Origin: Papillibacter cinnamivorans DSM 12816
Lineage (GTDB): Bacteria > Bacillota > Clostridia > Oscillospirales > Oscillospiraceae
DNA: 64,000 nucleotides
Reading direction: 5' to 3'
Assembly: GCF_900176335.1 (NCBI RefSeq)
Contig: NZ_FWXW01000003.1
Location: 310,001 to 374,000 of the forward strand
Under the pieces are notes generated by a model. It worked only from the letters and a program-made list of their open reading frames with translations. It was not told the origin of the DNA and searched no databases. Below, one piece after another: positions 37,041 to 45,707 of the stretch (position 1 is the first letter of the stretch; each line of letters begins with the position of its first letter). The translations under genes and the position numbers were made by a program.

Positions 37041-37357
37041 TTTTCCGCCTCCGGCAGCATTATTTTTTCAATTACGGCAAAACCGGCGACACGGCCGGCC
37101 ACGCAGAGAGAGACCATGACGGGAAATCCCGGAATCAGATCCGCCGCACTGCCGGCGCCTTCAAAATGCCGCTTCGGGTCTTAGAAACCCCGGTATTTCG
37201 GGCATCAGCGCCGCCCTTCCGAGAGGCATGCGTTTTCCGCGGCCTTCCGTACTGCAGCGCCGGATGCGGCCATGGCGCTGCGCTCCGGGCATTCCGCCGC
37301 CAGAGGTGGTGCGCCGGAAAAACGCGCGGCGAAGACCTCTTCTCAAAAACATATATC
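37041..37357 (-). other. Long leader of the M42 peptidase gene
   Basis: About 300 bases between the promoter and the start codon with no recognised riboswitch. A 26-codon frame (37037-37117, minus strand) beginning MVSLCVAGRVAGFAVIEK ends in an ATGA overlap with the peptidase start, so it could be a leader peptide; its ribosome binding site is weak and it may be chance. Confidence 0.35.
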
Positions 37358-37386
37358 AGTATAATACCCGCCGAAAACAAAGTCAA
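37358..37386 (-). promoter_or_regulatory. Sigma-A promoter upstream of the M42 peptidase gene
   Basis: Minus strand TTGACT, 17-bp spacer, TATACT. Confidence 0.75.
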
Positions 37387-37478
37387 TTGCGGCATGCGCC
37401 CGGACGGTATCGGTGCTCTTTCCCGAGTTTTCCAGCTGCGGCGGCAAACGCGCAGCGGAGCGCAGGGACCGGCCCGGA

Positions 37479-37640
37479 GCGCCCTTTGCTCTTTCTCAAA
37501 GGCTTGAAAGAGAGGCCCTGCGGATAGCGAATTCCCGCAGGGCGCAGAGCTTCGGACTTGCGCGGGTTCCGGTTATGGGGCACGGCATAAAGCCGCGGAA
37601 GGTTTTGCCGCGGCGGAGGAATTTTTCAGACGGGCTGAAA
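37479..37640. repeat. Hairpin-rich intergenic island 3
   Basis: Starts with GCGCCCTTTG, then the hairpin GCCCTGCGG/CCGCAGGGC (37515-37543) with the 11-base loop ATAGCGAATTC. A TTCCGGTTATGGGGCACGG stretch, GCCGCGG/CCGCGGC and ATTTTTCAGACGGG follow. The same order occurs in the island at 42.7 kb, whose matching hairpin differs by a compensatory C-G to T-A pair. It lies just behind the terminator of the VTT-domain gene. No coding potential is evident. Confidence 0.6.
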
Positions 37641-37678
37641 AAAACGCCCTGAAAGACTTTACCTTTTCAGGGCGTTTT
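37641..37678 (-). terminator. Terminator overlapping the end of the VTT-domain gene
   Basis: Stem AAAACGCCCTGAAA / TTTTCAGGGCGTTTT. On the minus strand it ends in T7. The stop codon of the VTT gene (TGA in CCCTGAAAA) lies inside the stem. Confidence 0.85.
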
Positions 37679-38587
37679 CTTGTTGTCCCGGTTTTCTCCG
37701 GACGTTTTTTTATCCTGTCCTCCGGGGGTTAAGGGTTCTGAAAAATCCACGCCGTACGATGCCTTGTTAAGATCCCCCAGAACGGACCAATCCGCGGGTT
37801 TTTCCGGACTGCCCTGACTTTCGGCGGGCGGCGGCCGCCGGGAGGGCTGAAAGCCGAATATTGTATTTGACAACTTACCGTCTTCCCCGGACCGGGAATT
37901 TTCTCCGGAGCGCTTTGTTTCGCGACTGCGGGCGTATCTCCGGTAAAAAAGAAAGCCGGGTATGGTGAGCAGGGCCATCCCTCCGAAAACAAAGGCGGCC
38001 AGTTTATAATCCCCGGCCATGATGGAGTTCCCGGTAAAAGTGGAACAGACGACGCAAGGGATTCTTGCCAGGGTGGAGAGAAGGATAAATCCGGGCATTT
38101 TAACGGAAGTAAGCCCCGCGATGTAGGTCAAAAAATCCTTGGGCGTGCCGGGAATGAGGTAGAGGATCAGACTGAAGGCTTCCCCGTGTTTGGCGTTGCG
38201 CAGGATTTTGAAATGAGAAAGCTGTTTTTCGGAAAAAATACCCTTGATCAGGGGCAGTCCGAACCGCCTTGCGAGGAAAAAAGAAATGAAGCTGCCTATC
38301 ACAACTCCCGCCATGCACAGAGCAAGGCCGCCCATAGTGCCGTAGAGAAGACCCGAGACGATTTCCACCGGCTCTCCCGGAACGAAGGCGATCACCACCT
38401 GCCCGATCTGAATGAGGAGCAAAATCACCCAGCCCAAAGCGCCGAAGGAGTCCATCCATTGGCGGAACCGGGCCTGGCCGTCGGCCTGGAGTAAAAGAGC
38501 CATTTTCGGGAGAAAGTAGAGGCTGGCGGAAGCTAAAAGAAGGCCGAAGGCCGCCAGTATCAAAATTTTCGAGATTTTGCCCTTCAA
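37667..38587 (-). CDS. VTT-domain (TVP38/TMEM64, DedA-like) membrane protein
   Basis: A 306-residue membrane protein. An N-terminal TM helix is followed by the VTT/SNARE-associated core with VPGEPVEIVSGLLYG, the re-entrant F-V-P-G-E motif region, GSFISFFLARRFG and LYLIPGTPKDFLTYIAGLT, the second P-G-T-P-K-D loop typical of TVP38/TMEM64. This family is linked to lipid scrambling or membrane homeostasis; the substrate here is unknown. The last ~95 residues are hydrophilic, Ser/Pro/Lys-rich and lack a domain. The coding end runs into the terminator. Confidence 0.9.
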   Translation of the reverse strand: MKGKISKILILAAFGLLLASASLYFLPKMALLLQADGQARFRQWMDSFGALGWVILLLIQIGQVVIAFVPGEPVEIVSGLLYGTMGGLALCMAGVVIGSFISFFLARRFGLPLIKGIFSEKQLSHFKILRNAKHGEAFSLILYLIPGTPKDFLTYIAGLTSVKMPGFILLSTLARIPCVVCSTFTGNSIMAGDYKLAAFVFGGMALLTIPGFLFYRRYARSRETKRSGENSRSGEDGKLSNTIFGFQPSRRPPPAESQGSPEKPADWSVLGDLNKASYGVDFSEPLTPGGQDKKTSGENRDNKKTP

Positions 38588-38852
38588 GCTTTCCTCTCCC
38601 GCCCTTCCGCCGACAGCCGGCTCCTCCTAGTATGCCAAGAAACCGGGCGGCAATCGCCCGTCCGGAGGGATTTTCGTGTGCTACTTTCCGGCAATCTCCA
38701 TAAATTTTATCAATATATGAAAATCATGGCCTTTTTCGTTTTCTCACGGCCCCTTTTCCGGTGGCATATACTGCGGTGATGAAACACCGCGAAAGACGCG
38801 TCCATAGTACGAAAGCCTTCGCGGCGCTGCTTTTTGAAAGGTAGGGGATTGC

Positions 38853-40694
38853 ATGTGCGGAATAGCGGGAACCATTGATTTTTCGCCCGGGTACCGGGAG
38901 GAGACCGCCCGGGGTACCGCGGAGGAAATGATAAACCGGCTTCGCCGGAGGGGACCGGACCAGGAGGGCCGGTACCACGCCGAGCATGTCTCGCTGGCGC
39001 ATACCCGGCTGTGCGTCGTGGATATTGAAATGGGCCGCCAGCCCATGACGGCGCGGGCCGGAGGGCATGATGTGACGCTGATCTACAACGGAGAGCTGTA
39101 CAACACCGAGGATCTGCGCAGAGAGCTCATCGGCCTCGGTCATCGGTTCCGGGGACATTCGGACACGGAGGTCCTCCTGGCCTCCTACCTGGAATGGGGC
39201 GAGAGGTGCCCGGAAAAAATGAACGGCATTTTCGCCTTTTCCATCTGGGACGGCCGGAAGCAAACGCTCTTTTTCGCAAGGGACCGCATGGGGGTGAAGC
39301 CCTTTTTCTATGCCGCTTCGGGGGACCGGTTCGTCTTCGGGTCGGAACTCAAGGCGCTTCTGGCCCATCCCGACGTCCGGCCGCGGATCGACCTGCGCTC
39401 CGTGGCGGAGCTTATGCTGGTGGGGCCCGGGAGAACGCCGGGGTACGGTGTTTTCACGGACATCGACGAGCTTCGCCCGGGCTGCTGCGGCACCTTCTCC
39501 AGAGACGGGCTGAAGCTGAGAGCCTACTGGAAGCTGGAGGACCGGGAGCACCGGGAGGATTTTACCGAGACGGTGGAGCATGTGCGCTTTTTGGTGACGG
39601 ACGCCATCCGCAGACAGCTGGTTTCGGACGTTCCCATCTGCACCTTTTTATCCGGCGGGCTGGACTCCAGCATCATATCCACCCTGGCGGCCCGGGAGCT
39701 CAAAGAGCGGGGAGAACGCCTTCGCACCTTTTCCGTGGACTACACCGACAACGCCCGCTATTTTAAGCCTACAGCGTTCCAGCCCAACAGCGACAGCGAC
39801 TATATCGGCATCATGCAGGAATTCCTGGACTCGGAGCACCGGACGGTGATTCTCTCCCCGGAGGAGCTGGCGGACGCCCTTTTTCCCGCGGTGGACGCCC
39901 GGGACCTTCCCGGGATGGCGGACGTGGACTCCTCGCTGCTGCTTTTCTGCAAAGAGATCAAGCGTCACGCCACGGTGGCCCTCTCGGGAGAGTGCGCGGA
40001 CGAGATCTTCGGGGGCTATCCCTGGTTCCGGGATGAAAAAATCCGGGTGCAGGAGGGGTTCCCATGGGCGCAGTCCACCCTGTTCCGGTTCGGATTTCTC
40101 CGGGAAGAGCTGCAGGAGCGGATGGACCCCCAAGGGTACGTGATGGATCTCTACAGCCGAACGGTGGAGTCCGCACCGAAGGACTTCGCTCCCACACCCC
40201 TGGAGAAGCGCATGCGGGAGATGGTGAAGCTCAACATGGACTGGTTCATGCAGACTTTGCTGGACCGGAAAGACAGGATGAGCATGTACAGCGGACTGGA
40301 AGTCCGGGTCCCCTTCTGCGACCACCGGATCGCGGAATACCTGTATTCCACCCCCTGGGAGTTCAAGAATTACCAGGGCCGGGAAAAGGGACTGCTGCGG
40401 ACGGCCATGGAGGGGGTGCTTCCGGAGGTCATCCTCTGGCGTAAAAAGAGCCCCTATCCCAAGACCTGGCACACGGAGTACAGGCGCCTGGTGTCCGAAC
40501 GGCTGCGAGAACGCATAGAGGACCCCTCCTCTCCCCTGCTGCAGCTGGTTCGGAAGGAAGAGCTGGAGCGGCTTTTACTGTCCGAGAGGCCCACGCCCTG
40601 GTACGGGCAGCTGATGACGACCCCCCAGACCATCGCGTATTTTCTGCAGCTGGAATACTGGATGCGGAAGTACCGGGTGGAAGTTCGGATCTGA
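38853..40694 (+). CDS. asnB: Asparagine synthase (glutamine-hydrolysing)
   Basis: A 613-residue AsnB. The N-terminal class II glutaminase has Cys2 (MCGIAGTID), exposed after Met removal, with NGELYN and HSDTEVLLASY. The C-terminal synthetase has the pyrophosphatase loop FLSGGLDSSII, plus LSGECADEIFGGYPWF and DRKDRMSMYSGLEVRVPFCD. It makes asparagine from aspartate, ATP and glutamine. The start has AGGGGATT upstream. The 265 bp before it hold no clear regulatory element. Confidence 0.96.
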   Translation: MCGIAGTIDFSPGYREETARGTAEEMINRLRRRGPDQEGRYHAEHVSLAHTRLCVVDIEMGRQPMTARAGGHDVTLIYNGELYNTEDLRRELIGLGHRFRGHSDTEVLLASYLEWGERCPEKMNGIFAFSIWDGRKQTLFFARDRMGVKPFFYAASGDRFVFGSELKALLAHPDVRPRIDLRSVAELMLVGPGRTPGYGVFTDIDELRPGCCGTFSRDGLKLRAYWKLEDREHREDFTETVEHVRFLVTDAIRRQLVSDVPICTFLSGGLDSSIISTLAARELKERGERLRTFSVDYTDNARYFKPTAFQPNSDSDYIGIMQEFLDSEHRTVILSPEELADALFPAVDARDLPGMADVDSSLLLFCKEIKRHATVALSGECADEIFGGYPWFRDEKIRVQEGFPWAQSTLFRFGFLREELQERMDPQGYVMDLYSRTVESAPKDFAPTPLEKRMREMVKLNMDWFMQTLLDRKDRMSMYSGLEVRVPFCDHRIAEYLYSTPWEFKNYQGREKGLLRTAMEGVLPEVILWRKKSPYPKTWHTEYRRLVSERLRERIEDPSSPLLQLVRKEELERLLLSERPTPWYGQLMTTPQTIAYFLQLEYWMRKYRVEVRI

Positions 40695-40902
40695 CAGGCG
40701 GCGGGACTCGGGCTCCGGCGGATAAAATGGCGGAGGGCACAGACTCCGCCGGGGCTTTCCGGGTCGGAGTACCTTTGCGGGCATTTCCGGACGGGACGGA
40801 GCGTTATCCCTTTTCCATGCAGATAAAATAAAAAGAGAAGTACGGGTTTTGCCAAAACACTTTATATCCTTTCGTTCTTGGGGCAAAATCCCCCTTTTCA
40901 TA
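40695..40902. other. Gap between asnB and the pyrG promoter
   Basis: GC-rich at first, with a hairpin GGCGGAG(GGCACAGA)CTCCGCC (about 40729-40750) that may end asnB transcription, then AT-rich up to the pyrG promoter. No gene seen. Confidence 0.4.
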
Positions 40903-40932
40903 TTGACTTGTCCCCACCGGAGCATGTAAAAT
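40903..40932 (+). promoter_or_regulatory. Promoter of pyrG
   Basis: TTGACT, 18-bp spacer, TAAAAT, about 45 bp before the start codon. The initially transcribed region near AGGGGACATG does not show the pppGGGC plus attenuator arrangement known for B. subtilis pyrG. Confidence 0.72.
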
Positions 40933-40977
40933 AGGGGACATGTAAAGTGTGGACAGCACACGTAGGGAGGCTTACCA

Positions 40978-42585
40978 ATGTCAGTGAAGTATATTTTCGT
41001 AACGGGCGGCGTTGTTTCCGGACTAGGCAAGGGAATCACGGCGGCGTCTCTGGGCCGGCTCCTGAAGGAGCGGGGATTTCGGGTAACCATCCAGAAATTC
41101 GACCCGTACCTCAACGTGGACCCGGGCACCATGAGCCCCTACCAGCACGGAGAGGTGTTCGTCACCGACGACGGCGCCGAAACCGACCTGGATCTCGGCC
41201 ATTACGAGCGCTTCACCGACGAAAGCCTGACGGTCAACTCCTGCGTCACCTCCGGAAAGATATACTGGTCCGTTCTCAGCCGCGAAAGATGCGGCGATTT
41301 TCTTGGAGGCACGGTCCAGGTCATCCCTCATATCACAAACGAAATCAAGGAGCGGATCTATCGGGTCGGGAGCAAAAACACCGACATTGTCATCACCGAA
41401 ATCGGCGGCACCGTGGGCGACATCGAGTCCCAGCCCTTCCTGGAGGCTATCCGTCAGGTGGCGGCGGAGGTGGGGCGGCAGGACGTCATGTATATCCACG
41501 TCTCCCTGGTGGTGAATATTCCCGGTTCCAACGAGCTCAAGAGCAAGCCCACTCAGCACTCGGCCAAGGAGCTGCTTTCCCTGGGAATCCAGCCGGACGT
41601 GATCGTATGCCGTTCCGACCTGGCCATCCCCAAGGACCTTCGGAATAAAATCTCGCTTTTCTGCAATATTCCCCCAGAAAACGTCATTCCGAACCTCACT
41701 GCGCCGACGCTGTACGAGGTTCCCCTCATGCTGGAAAAGGAAGGTCTCGCCAATGCCGTGTGCAAGCGGCTGGGGCTTGACTGCAGCGAGCCGGACCTCG
41801 CCGAATGGAGGGCCATGGTGAGCCGAATCCGGAATGAAAAGGGCTGCGTGACCATCGGCCTCGTGGGCAAGTACGTGGCGCTCCGGGATGCGTATCTCAG
41901 CGTGGCGGAGGCTCTGGGCCACGGCGGGATCGAAAACGACGTCCGGGTGGAAATTTCCTGGATCGATTCCGAGGAAGTCAGCGACGAAAACGCGGAGGAG
42001 TATCTCGGGAAATGCGACGGTATTCTGGTCCCCGGCGGTTTCGGAGACCGGGGGATCGAAGGGAAAATTTCCGCCGCCCGGTACGCCAGGGAGCACAAGA
42101 TCCCGTTTTTCGGGATCTGCCTGGGGATGCAGATGGCCGTGGTGGAATTTGCCCGTCACGTGGCGGGGTTTTCAGACGCCCACTCCAGCGAGTTCAACGA
42201 ACACACGCTCCATCCGGTGATCTACCTCATGCCGGAGCAGCGGGGCATTACGGAAAAGGGCGGTACCATGCGCCTTGGCAGCTACCCCTGCGATCTGGAA
42301 ACCGACAGCCGGGCCTATGAGGCCTATCAGACGCCCCAGATCCAGGAGCGGCACCGGCACCGCTACGAGTTCAACAACGACTACAGGGAGCAGCTTACGG
42401 CGAAGGGACTGAAAATAGCGGGCCTTTCCCCCAGCAGGCACCTGGTGGAAATCGTGGAGCTTGCCGACCACCCCTGGTTTGTAGGGGTGCAGTTCCATCC
42501 GGAATTCAAGAGCCGGCCCAACCGGGCCCATCCCCTGTTCCGGGAATTCATCCGGGCGGCGAAGGAACACCGGGAAAGCTTATAA
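40978..42585 (+). CDS. pyrG: CTP synthase
   Basis: A 535-residue CTP synthase converting UTP to CTP with ATP and glutamine. The amidoligase domain starts [20 protein letters not shown] and has the [20 protein letters not shown] and GGTVGDIES boxes; the class I glutaminase domain has the nucleophile Cys in [15 protein letters not shown] and the His-Glu pair in [16 protein letters not shown] precedes the ATG. It is a single-gene unit. Confidence 0.98.
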   Translation: MSVKYIFVTGGVVSGLGKGITAASLGRLLKERGFRVTIQKFDPYLNVDPGTMSPYQHGEVFVTDDGAETDLDLGHYERFTDESLTVNSCVTSGKIYWSVLSRERCGDFLGGTVQVIPHITNEIKERIYRVGSKNTDIVITEIGGTVGDIESQPFLEAIRQVAAEVGRQDVMYIHVSLVVNIPGSNELKSKPTQHSAKELLSLGIQPDVIVCRSDLAIPKDLRNKISLFCNIPPENVIPNLTAPTLYEVPLMLEKEGLANAVCKRLGLDCSEPDLAEWRAMVSRIRNEKGCVTIGLVGKYVALRDAYLSVAEALGHGGIENDVRVEISWIDSEEVSDENAEEYLGKCDGILVPGGFGDRGIEGKISAARYAREHKIPFFGICLGMQMAVVEFARHVAGFSDAHSSEFNEHTLHPVIYLMPEQRGITEKGGTMRLGSYPCDLETDSRAYEAYQTPQIQERHRHRYEFNNDYREQLTAKGLKIAGLSPSRHLVEIVELADHPWFVGVQFHPEFKSRPNRAHPLFREFIRAAKEHRESL

Positions 42586-42592
42586 ACAGACC

Positions 42593-42866
42593 AAATCCCC
42601 TGCCCCCACCGGGGGCAGGGGATTTGAGACCGTCGAAAAACTCCGTTTTCCGACGGAAGCGGGAGAAAGTTCGCGCCTTTGTGAAGGCGCGCAAAGTATG
42701 CCTTGCGGAAAGTGAATTCCCGCAAGGCATTGAGATTTCATCTTTTTTGAATTTCGGTCACGGGACGCAACGCGAAATCCAAAAAAGCTTTTCGCCGATG
42801 GCGAAAAGGATGATGGGACTTTTTCGACAATCTGAAATCCTCTGCCCCCGCCGGGGGCAGAGGATT
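42593..42866. repeat. Hairpin-rich intergenic island 2, bracketed by a duplicated hairpin
   Basis: Between convergent pyrG and nrdJ. Left bracket AAATCCCCTGCCCCC/GGGGGCAGGGGATTT (42593-42625), right bracket AATCCTCTGCCCCC/GGGGGCAGAGGATT (42836-42866); the two differ by a compensatory C-G to T-A pair. Inside are CCGTCGAAAAAC/GTTTTCCGACGG (42630-42655), GCGCCTT/AAGGCGC, GCCTTGCGG/CCGCAAGGC (42700-42728, loop AAAGTGAATTC), TTTCGGTCACGGGACGCAACG, CTTTTCGCC/GGCGAAAAG and, at the right edge, GGACTTTTTCGACAATC, an inverted counterpart of the left GTCGAAAAACTCC. Shares hairpin order and edges with islands 1 and 3. Confidence 0.68.
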
Positions 42867-42918
42867 AATTAAAAAGGGGTACGGAAAATCACAAGATTTT
42901 CCGTACCCCTTTTTAATT
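42867..42918. terminator. Bidirectional terminator of nrdJ and pyrG
   Basis: Perfect 24-bp stem: AATTAAAAAGGGGTACGG plus AAAATC pairs with its complement around ACAA. A5 and T5 tracts are within the stem, so it serves both strands. Confidence 0.92.
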
Positions 42919-42929
42919 GTATATGAGTT

Positions 42930-45209
42930 TTAATTGCACTTGGAGTAGCCGCAGGAACGGCAGATGACGCAGCCGCCCTCATGCTCCAGCTCGGCGCCGC
43001 ACTCGGAGCAGTACTTGGCATTTTTATCCGCCGGCCGCGCCGGGGCTTTTTTGGTTCCGCGGGGGCGTTCCTCCGGCTTGGGGAGATGTTCCTTCTGAAG
43101 CTGCTCCTTTTCCAGCATGTCGTAGACTTTTTTGATGACCTTGGAAATTCCGTCCGGGCAGGAGGTGCAGCTCATGCCGGACTGCCGGATGGTGGAGGGG
43201 CAGCGGATTCCGCGGAGCTGGTCGAGGATTTCCTTGATGTCCACGCCGGAGCGAAGGGCGATGGACACAAGCCGGGCCGTGGCCTCGGACTGGGAGGGGC
43301 AGCCGCCGGCCTTTCCGGTGGAGGTGAAGACCTCGCAGATGCCGTGTTCGTCGTAATTCACCGTCACATACAGGTTCCCGCAGCCGATCTTCATGCGTTC
43401 CGTGATGCCCATGGTGACCTCGGGGCGGGGCCGCGGCAGGATGTTCTGCCGGAATTCGGGCTCCGGCGCGGTTTCCGGCTTTTCCCCGTCTTTATTGACC
43501 TTGCCGATGTTCAGCACCTGGCTGTCACGGCTTCCGTCCCTGTAGATGGTGACTCCCTTGCAGCCCAGGCGGTACGCCAAAAGATAAGTCTTGGACACCT
43601 CCTCCACGGCCGCGTCGTGGCGGAAGTTGACCGTTTTGGACACGGCGTTGTCGGTATACTTCTGAAAAGCCGCCTGCATGCGGATGTGGGACTCGGGAGA
43701 GATGTCGTGGGAGCAGACGAAGACCCGGCGGATGTCCTCGGGAAGCTCCTGTATATCGGCAAGAGAGCCCTGGTCCGCGATTTTGCGCATCAGTTCGCCG
43801 GAGTACAGACCCCGTTTCCGGAGAATCTCTTCCAGGACGGGGTTTACTTCCGGAAGCTCGGTATTGTCCATGACGTTGCGCACGAAGGCGTAGGCGAAGA
43901 TGGGCTCGATGCCGGAGCTGCAGCCGGCAATGATGGAAATGGTGCCCGTGGGCGCGATGGTAGTGACCGTACCGTTGCGCAAAGGTTCGGTTTTCCCGGC
44001 GTATATACTCTCTCCGAACAGCGGGAAGGGACCCCGCGGCCCGGCAAGCTCGGCGCTCTTGGCCCGGGCGGACTCGGTAATGAACTGCATGAGGGACTCG
44101 CCCAGTGAAACCGCCTGCTGGGAATCATAGGGGATCCCCAAATACAAAAGCATATCGGAAAAACCCATGACGCCCAGACCGATTTTCCGGGTCAGCTTGG
44201 TGACCTCCTCGATCTTTTCGATGGGATATTTGTTGATCTCAATCACGTTGTCCAGAAAGTGGACGGCCAGCTCCACCGTTTCCTTCAGCTTGCCGTAGTC
44301 GACGGTATAATTCCCGTTTTCGTCCTCTTTGAGCATGTTCACCAGGTTGATGGAACCGAGATTGCAGGACTCGTAAGGAAGCAGCGGCTGTTCTCCGCAG
44401 GGATTGGTGCTTTCGATCTCCCCCTGCCCGGGCACGATGTTGTCCCGGTTGAGCCTGTCCAAAAAGATGATGCCGGGTTCCCCGTTGCGCCAGGCATTTT
44501 CCACGATCATCCGGAAGATCTCCGGAGCGCTTTCCTCCCGCACCACGGACTTGGTTTTGGGATCAATCAGAGGGTAAGAGGTCCCGCTTTCCACGGCGCG
44601 CATAAAGGCCTCGGTGATTCCCACGGAAATATTGAAATTGGTGATATCCGCGTTATTGGTCTTGCAGGTGATGAATTCCCGGATGTCGGGATGGTCCACC
44701 CGCAGAATGCCCATATTGGCGCCGCGCCGGGTCCCGCCCTGTTTCACCGCTTCCGTTGCCATGTTGAACACTCTCATGAAGCTCACCGGGCCGCTGGCGA
44801 CGCCGCCGGTGGACCGGACCGTGCTTCCGGCCGCCCGGAGGCGGGAAAAGGAAAAGCCGGTTCCGCCCCCCGATTTATGAATCAGGGCAGCCTGCTTCAC
44901 CGCCTCGAAGATCTCCTCCATGCTGTCCCCCACGGGAAGGACGAAGCAGGCGGAAAGCTGCCCCAGGGGACGGCCGGCATTCATCAAAGTCGGCGAATTT
45001 GGAAGAAAATCCAGATTGGTCATCAGGTCGTAAAACCGCTTTTCCACCGAAGCCGTGTCCGCGTCGGGGCAAAACAGCCCGTCCGCCCCGGCCACCGCGG
45101 CGGCGACCCGGCGGAAAAGCTCTTCCACGGTCTCGATATTGTTCCCGTTTTCGTCCTTTGTGAGATATCTCTTCTCCAGCACCATCAGTGCGTTTTTCCC
45201 AATATTCAT
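42930..45209 (-). CDS. nrdJ: Adenosylcobalamin-dependent ribonucleotide reductase
   Basis: A 759-residue class II reductase making deoxynucleotides with adenosylcobalamin as radical source. The start MNIGKNALMVLEKRYL is chosen for GGGAGTG upstream; an apparent 45-residue extension covers the promoter. Active-site features: substrate-binding LSACFVLPVGDS, the ESTNPCGEQPLLPYESCNLG loop with the radical Cys, and KSGGGTGFSFSRLR. The C-terminus has a Cys-rich zinc-ribbon tail (YCSECGAE, CVICRSCGYSKC). No cobalamin riboswitch is seen upstream. No nrdAB or nrdDG is in the window. Confidence 0.96.
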   Translation of the reverse strand: MNIGKNALMVLEKRYLTKDENGNNIETVEELFRRVAAAVAGADGLFCPDADTASVEKRFYDLMTNLDFLPNSPTLMNAGRPLGQLSACFVLPVGDSMEEIFEAVKQAALIHKSGGGTGFSFSRLRAAGSTVRSTGGVASGPVSFMRVFNMATEAVKQGGTRRGANMGILRVDHPDIREFITCKTNNADITNFNISVGITEAFMRAVESGTSYPLIDPKTKSVVREESAPEIFRMIVENAWRNGEPGIIFLDRLNRDNIVPGQGEIESTNPCGEQPLLPYESCNLGSINLVNMLKEDENGNYTVDYGKLKETVELAVHFLDNVIEINKYPIEKIEEVTKLTRKIGLGVMGFSDMLLYLGIPYDSQQAVSLGESLMQFITESARAKSAELAGPRGPFPLFGESIYAGKTEPLRNGTVTTIAPTGTISIIAGCSSGIEPIFAYAFVRNVMDNTELPEVNPVLEEILRKRGLYSGELMRKIADQGSLADIQELPEDIRRVFVCSHDISPESHIRMQAAFQKYTDNAVSKTVNFRHDAAVEEVSKTYLLAYRLGCKGVTIYRDGSRDSQVLNIGKVNKDGEKPETAPEPEFRQNILPRPRPEVTMGITERMKIGCGNLYVTVNYDEHGICEVFTSTGKAGGCPSQSEATARLVSIALRSGVDIKEILDQLRGIRCPSTIRQSGMSCTSCPDGISKVIKKVYDMLEKEQLQKEHLPKPEERPRGTKKAPARPADKNAKYCSECGAELEHEGGCVICRSCGYSKCN

Positions 45210-45253
45210 TTTATTCACTCCCATATACATCTTGTGGCAGGAGGGGAAATCGG

Positions 45254-45290
45254 TACAACATATTGTATCACGCATTGAGCCGCCGGACAA
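45254..45290 (-). promoter_or_regulatory. Promoter and overlapping palindrome of nrdJ
   Basis: Minus strand TTGTCC, 17-bp spacer, TACAAT. The -10 and start site overlap the palindrome TACAACATATTGTA (45254-45267), an operator candidate; it resembles but does not match the NrdR box. Confidence 0.5.
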
Positions 45291-45707
45291 GAAAAATGTT
45301 GACGGATTTTGGGACGACGGGTCGGATATTCCGTGAGCAGGCAAATTGACACGGAGGGCGAGCGGCAGGAAGCGGCGCCGTCAAACGGGCACGTCCGATT
45401 GGGATTGGACAACCCGAAAAATATATGTTAGGATATATTTTATGCAAAATCTCTTAAAAGGCGCAAATTTTTGACACATCGGAACATACTATTTCCGATT
45501 TTCGTCGCATAGAATTAACCGTTGCGAGGGTATTCCGAAAGGAGCGGACGGTATTCCACCGCGGCGGCAGGTCCGGACGACGATTCTTACGCCCGAACGG
45601 CCGCCGGAAGTACGGCGTGGGGAGAGGGGCTTTCTGTTTTCCGAAGGGCCAAGCTTATACTTCGGGCGATTTATTTCCAACGAAGCGGATTTGTGAGGTG
45701 CTTAAGG
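45291..45707. other. Gap between nrdJ and the LtaS-like gene
   Basis: An AT-rich part near 45415-45480 holds several possible -10 boxes but no well-spaced promoter. The following GC-rich ~200 bp remain open in the LtaS-like frame but have no start with a ribosome binding site. They include the hairpin CCGAAG/CTTCGG (about 45641-45665). I treat them as an untranslated leader. Confidence 0.4.

Noticed and set aside
40933-40977. Reiterative-transcription attenuator of pyrG as in B. subtilis
   Set aside because: No GGGC start and no terminator with a C-rich upstream arm between the promoter and the start codon.
45210-45500. Cobalamin riboswitch upstream of nrdJ
   Set aside because: No B12-box or conserved GCCACTG-type core was seen on the minus strand.
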